Part shown: positions 60,879 through 64,000 of the stretch, one piece after another | How the letters are laid out: each line of letters begins with the position of its first letter | Position numbering within the stretch: the first letter of the stretch is position 1 | The notes under the pieces: model-generated | Told to the model about the DNA's origin: nothing | Databases searched by the model: none | The model's input: the letters and a program-made list of their open reading frames with translations, nothing else | Origin: Marinovum sp048263515 | GTDB taxonomy: Bacteria; Pseudomonadota; Alphaproteobacteria; Rhodobacterales; Rhodobacteraceae | Length of the DNA stretch: 64,000 nucleotides | Direction of reading: 5' to 3' | Assembly: GCF_048263515.1 (NCBI RefSeq) | Contig: NZ_JBLXEC010000001.1 | Span: 1-64,000, forward strand | Translations under genes and position numbers: made by a program

Positions 60879-61787
60879 GTGTCACGCATCACCTTCATCG
60901 CTGTCGACTGGGGCAGCTCTTCCTTCCGGGCCTGGGCCATGGATCATTCCGGCGCGGTGATCGACCGGCGCGACGGGCCAGACGGGCTCAAGACCATTGA
61001 AAACAGTGGGTTTTCCGAGGTGCTCCAGCGCCATTGCGCCGCGTGGTTCGCCGCCGCGCCCGAGGCGCCGGTGCTGATGCAGGGCATGGTGGGCGCGCGC
61101 AGCGGCTGGGTCGAGGCCGCTTATGCCCCCTGCCCGGTGCGTTTTTCGCAGCTCTGCACCCAAATGACCGAATTCGAGGCCCTGAACCGCCGGATCGTGA
61201 TTCTGCCGGGCGCCACAACGGCAGATGCCAGCGGCGGCAACGACGTGATGCGCGGCGAAGAGGTGCAGATCTTCGGCGCCGCCGCGCTGACCGGACGCCA
61301 GAGCGCCACGATCTGCATTCCCGGCACCCACAGCAAATGGGCGCGGCTCGAAGATGGCGCGCTGACCGGGTTCCGTACCTTCATCACCGGCGAATTGTAC
61401 CAACTGCTGCTCGGTCACAGCCTTGTCGGGGCGCTGGCCGCTGGCGCTGACTTCACCCCCGCCGCCTTTGCCCGGGGTCTCGACCGAGGCGCGGCGCAAC
61501 CGCTGTCACACGCGGTCTTTGCCGCGCGCGCCAGCACTCTGACCGGCGGGCTTGCCGCCGTGGACGTGGCGCCCTTCCTGTCCGGTGTGCTGATCGGCAG
61601 CGAACATGCGGCGCAAGAGATCACCGGGCCGGTGCTGCTGATGGCCAGTGGTGTTCTGGCCGACCGATACGAGGCGGCGTTGCGCCACTTCGGCACCGCC
61701 TTCGACAAGGTGGACGCCGATGCGGCGACGCTGGCCGGACTGACCCAGGCGGCGCGGCGGCTCTGGCCGGAACGGGTGGCGGCATGA
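60879..61787 (+). CDS. dgoK: 2-dehydro-3-deoxygalactonokinase
   Basis: A 302-residue DgoK: FIAVDWGSSSFRAWAMD begins the ASKHA-like fold, LMQGMVGARSGWVEA, DVMRGEEVQIFGA and ICIPGTHSKWA follow, and TGELYQLLLGHSLVGAL is the family C-terminal signature. It phosphorylates 2-keto-3-deoxy-galactonate to the 6-phosphate for aldol cleavage. No dgoA aldolase is in this window, so the next step is encoded elsewhere or handled differently. AGAAAGG precedes the start. It is divergent from the dehydratase arm. Confidence 0.93.
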   Translation: MSRITFIAVDWGSSSFRAWAMDHSGAVIDRRDGPDGLKTIENSGFSEVLQRHCAAWFAAAPEAPVLMQGMVGARSGWVEAAYAPCPVRFSQLCTQMTEFEALNRRIVILPGATTADASGGNDVMRGEEVQIFGAAALTGRQSATICIPGTHSKWARLEDGALTGFRTFITGELYQLLLGHSLVGALAAGADFTPAAFARGLDRGAAQPLSHAVFAARASTLTGGLAAVDVAPFLSGVLIGSEHAAQEITGPVLLMASGVLADRYEAALRHFGTAFDKVDADAATLAGLTQAARRLWPERVAA

Positions 61788-62155
61788 GTGCCGCACCCGA
61801 CCTGACGCTGAACCACGTGGCCATCGCCGCGCCGGAGCCCGAGCAGAGCATGGCCTTCTACGCCGCCTTCGGCTTTCGCCCCGGCTTTGTCCGACGCAGC
61901 GCCGCCGGCGAAATCGAGTTGCAGCAGATGCAGCGTGGCCCGGTCTTTGTCGAGCTTCTGGCCGACAAGACCGCCCCGGTCGCCGGGCACTTCGGCCTGC
62001 ACACGGCCGACATTGCGCCGCTGCTGGCGCATCTGGCGGAGCAGGGCATCACCCCGCTGCATCCGCCAAAGCGCGGCGCATCGGGCGTGCTCTGGACCTT
62101 CTTCACCGACCCGGCGGGCAATCTGGTCGAGGTCACATCACCTTGCCCGGCCTGA
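61784..62155 (+). CDS. glyoxalase/bleomycin-resistance-fold (VOC) protein
   Basis: A 123-residue VOC protein: LNHVAIAAPEPEQSMAFYAAFGF opens with the first metal histidine, HFGLHTADI gives the second, and FFTDPAGNLVEVTSP the last glutamate. It is probably a metal-dependent lyase, isomerase or dioxygenase of small size. It overlaps dgoK by four bases and the DMT permease by 13. The substrate is unknown, though a sugar-derived keto compound is plausible. Confidence 0.88.
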   Translation: MSAAPDLTLNHVAIAAPEPEQSMAFYAAFGFRPGFVRRSAAGEIELQQMQRGPVFVELLADKTAPVAGHFGLHTADIAPLLAHLAEQGITPLHPPKRGASGVLWTFFTDPAGNLVEVTSPCPA

Positions 62156-62994
62156 CACCGGATCGCGGTCAGGCCTATGCGCTGATCGCCCTGTTCAGTG
62201 GCGTGGCCTCAGGCGTGGCGCTCAAGGCGCTGGGCCCGATCCCCTCGGGCGAGGCGATCGCGTTGCGTTCGGCGCTGGCCTTCGTGCTGATCACCGGGAT
62301 CGTGCTGGCGCGGCGGCACGCCACCGACCGGCTGATCGGGCCGCGCGGGCTGGCGCGGGCGGCGCTGGATGCCGTGGCGGCGCTGACCTTTTCGCTGGCG
62401 ATCTTCGAGATCCCGCTGTCGCTCTTGGCCAGCATCCACGCCACTCTGCCGGTGATCTCGGTGATCCTGTCCGGGCTGATCCTCAAGGAACGGCTGCGCG
62501 CCGGAAACTGGATTGCCCTGGCGCTGGCCTGCGGCGGCACCCTGCTGATCCTGCAACCGGGACTGAGCTTTTCACCGCTGGGGGTCACCCTCGCTCTGGT
62601 CTCGACGCTGGCCTATGCCTTCCGTGATGTCACCACACGGCTGCTGCCGCCCCGGACGGATACCTTCCGCATTGCGCTGGTCTCGCTGGTGCTGGTGGGC
62701 GGCGTCGCCGCGCTGCTGCCGTCGTCCGGCGGCTGGAGCCTGCCATCCTCGCGCGACCTTGTCCTGCTGTGCCTGGCCGCGGTGGGGTTTGTCGCGGCCA
62801 ACGTCCTGATCATCGCCGCGCTGCGCCGTTCGGAACTGAGCCGGATCGCCCCGCTGCGCTATTCCAGCGTCCTGTGGTCGCTGGCCTTCGATGCGGCCCT
62901 CTGGGGCTATGTCCCGGGGCTTGCCGGGGCGGCGGGCATCACCCTGATCCTCTGTGCCGGGGCTGTGCAGATGCGCATTCCCCCCATTGACTGA
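62143..62994 (+). CDS. EamA/DMT-superfamily permease
   Basis: A 283-residue membrane protein with ten predicted helices in two EamA repeats (LASIHATLPVISVILSGLILKERL in the first, AALRRSELSRIAPLRYSSVLWS in the second). Such carriers move metabolites in or out; the direction is unclear. The TTG start at 62143 has GAGG about ten bases upstream and lies within the end of the VOC gene. Confidence 0.88.
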   Translation: MPGLTPDRGQAYALIALFSGVASGVALKALGPIPSGEAIALRSALAFVLITGIVLARRHATDRLIGPRGLARAALDAVAALTFSLAIFEIPLSLLASIHATLPVISVILSGLILKERLRAGNWIALALACGGTLLILQPGLSFSPLGVTLALVSTLAYAFRDVTTRLLPPRTDTFRIALVSLVLVGGVAALLPSSGGWSLPSSRDLVLLCLAAVGFVAANVLIIAALRRSELSRIAPLRYSSVLWSLAFDAALWGYVPGLAGAAGITLILCAGAVQMRIPPID

Positions 62995-63009
62995 CCAAAA
63001 GGACTTCTC

Positions 63010-64000
63010 ATGACCACTCGTCCCAACATCCTGTTCCTGCTGCCCGACCAGCTGCGCCACGATTTCCTGGGCTGTTACGGCGCCGGGTTCCTGCGGACCC
63101 CGGCAATCGACGCGCTTGCGGCCAAGGGCACACGGTGGGAGACCGCGATCTCGCCCTCGCCGATCTGCGTGCCGGCACGGGCCTCGATGCTGACGGGGCA
63201 ACACGCCCATGCCACCGGCATCCTGCACAACATGTGCTGGCTGCGTCCCGACCGGCACCAGATGGGCATACGCACCTGGCCCGAGATACTTGCGGCCTCG
63301 GGCTATCACACCGCCGCCATCGGCAAGATGCACTTCTATCCCTGGGACCTGTCCGAAGGGTTTCAGCACCGGGTGATCGGCGAGGACAAGCGCCACATCC
63401 ACGTGCGCGACGATTATCACCACGCGCTGGTCTCCGAGGGCCATGCCAAGCTCCACGGCAAGGAGATGCCCGGTTATTACGAGACCAAGGGCGCCAGCAC
63501 CAACCCCCTGCCCGACCACCTGCAGCCCGACCGCTGGGTGGCGCATCGCGCCGCCGATCACCTGCGATCGCTGAAGACCGACCAGCCCTTTGCGATGATG
63601 GTGGGCTTTCCCGGGCCCCATTGCCCCTATGATCCGCCCGCAGAAGACCTGTCGCGGGTCGACCCTGCCGTCCTGCCGGAGGCGCTGCCCCGCACCGGGG
63701 AAAGCGAAACCCACCTGCCGGCTCTGGTGGCAGGCTACAAGCGCGACTGGGCCGACCTCGATTACAGCAGCCTGACCAAGGCGCAGATCCGCGCCATCCG
63801 CCATCACTACGCGGTCTCGGTCGAGCGGCTGGACGAGGATGTCGCGCTGCTGGTCGAGACCCTGCGGGAGACCGGCAAGCTCGACAACACGATCATCGTC
63901 TTTGCCTCGGACCACGGCGATTACCTGGGGGATTTCGGCCTGATGGGCAAAGGCTTCTTCCACGAGCCTTCGATCCGCGTGCCGCTGATCGTTGCCGACT
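63010..64000 (+). CDS. sulfatase, cut by the window end
   Basis: At least 330 residues of a type I sulfatase. The maturation motif C53-V-P-A-R57, followed by ASMLTG, supplies the formylglycine; Asp13 in LLPDQLRHD and FASDHGDYLG in the C-terminal part are metal ligands. AAGGA precedes the ATG. No signal peptide is visible, so it may act in the cytoplasm on an imported sulfated sugar or on choline sulfate-like esters. It needs a formylglycine-generating enzyme, or an anaerobic maturase, encoded elsewhere. The end lies beyond 64000. Confidence 0.93.
   Translation, partial: MTTRPNILFLLPDQLRHDFLGCYGAGFLRTPAIDALAAKGTRWETAISPSPICVPARASMLTGQHAHATGILHNMCWLRPDRHQMGIRTWPEILAASGYHTAAIGKMHFYPWDLSEGFQHRVIGEDKRHIHVRDDYHHALVSEGHAKLHGKEMPGYYETKGASTNPLPDHLQPDRWVAHRAADHLRSLKTDQPFAMMVGFPGPHCPYDPPAEDLSRVDPAVLPEALPRTGESETHLPALVAGYKRDWADLDYSSLTKAQIRAIRHHYAVSVERLDEDVALLVETLRETGKLDNTIIVFASDHGDYLGDFGLMGKGFFHEPSIRVPLIVAD

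Overview
The window is high-GC DNA packed with catabolic operons and looks like an alphaproteobacterium of the Rhodobacterales (Roseobacter) type. That is an inference from gene style: two tripartite tricarboxylate (TTT) systems, one TRAP system, several CaiB-type CoA-transferases, an arsR-acr3-arsC-arsH set and a sulfatase. No phylogenetic marker, rRNA or tRNA was seen, so the assignment is only probable. No insertion sequence, phage gene or CRISPR array was recognised.

Region A (1-31.8 kb) is one large catabolic island. On the minus strand lie a SnoaL-like fragment and gene, an amidohydrolase, an SDR, a TetR regulator and a luciferase-like (LLM) flavin monooxygenase. A riboflavin gene of the ribBX type runs the other way. 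Then comes a long minus-strand operon (21067 down to 6205): LLM monooxygenase, acetoacetate-decarboxylase-like protein, a 24-codon mini-ORF, alpha/beta hydrolase, SDR, BKACE, SDR, acyl-CoA dehydrogenase, acyl-CoA ligase, APH-type kinase, thiolase, a flavin reductase with a MarR-like tail, and TctB-TctA-TctC. Facing it is an 11-gene plus-strand operon (21239-31788): old-yellow-enzyme reductase, two enoyl-CoA hydratases, two CoA-transferases, SDR, MaoC hydratase, an acyl-CoA dehydrogenase pair, a DUF35 protein and a thiolase-like protein without the usual nucleophile cysteine. Together they suggest a pathway for an unknown, probably cyclic or branched, ketone or enone. Proposed steps: enone reduction, FMN-dependent Baeyer-Villiger-type oxidation, ester or lactone hydrolysis, CoA activation, removal of the hydroxyl by a phosphorylation/elimination pair of LvaA/LvaC type, then beta-oxidation ending in thiolytic and retro-aldol cleavage.

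Region B (32.2-41.6 kb, minus strand) holds an amidase, a complete TRAP transporter in the order M-P-Q and a GlcD-like FAD dehydrogenase, preceded by a LysR regulator. A Gfo/Idh dehydrogenase and an Ldh2-type dehydrogenase follow, facing a GntR regulator with two DNA-binding domains.

Region C (43.0-49.1 kb) is a LysR regulator divergent from tctC-tctB-tctA, a CoA-transferase and a CitE-like lyase. This reads as an import, CoA-activation and cleavage route for a hydroxy-dicarboxylate. Region D (49.4-51.9 kb) is an arsenic resistance operon.

Region E (52.0-64 kb) is a sugar-acid cluster. The minus-strand operon encodes a DHDPS-family enzyme, an enolase-superfamily dehydratase, a CUT1 sugar ABC transporter, an IclR regulator fused to an SMP-30 lactonase, and an SDR. 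The plus-strand genes are dgoK, a glyoxalase-fold protein, a DMT permease and a sulfatase cut by the window end. A near-perfect palindrome sits in the divergent promoter between the two arms. Galactonate-type catabolism, perhaps from a sulfated galactan, is the best guess.
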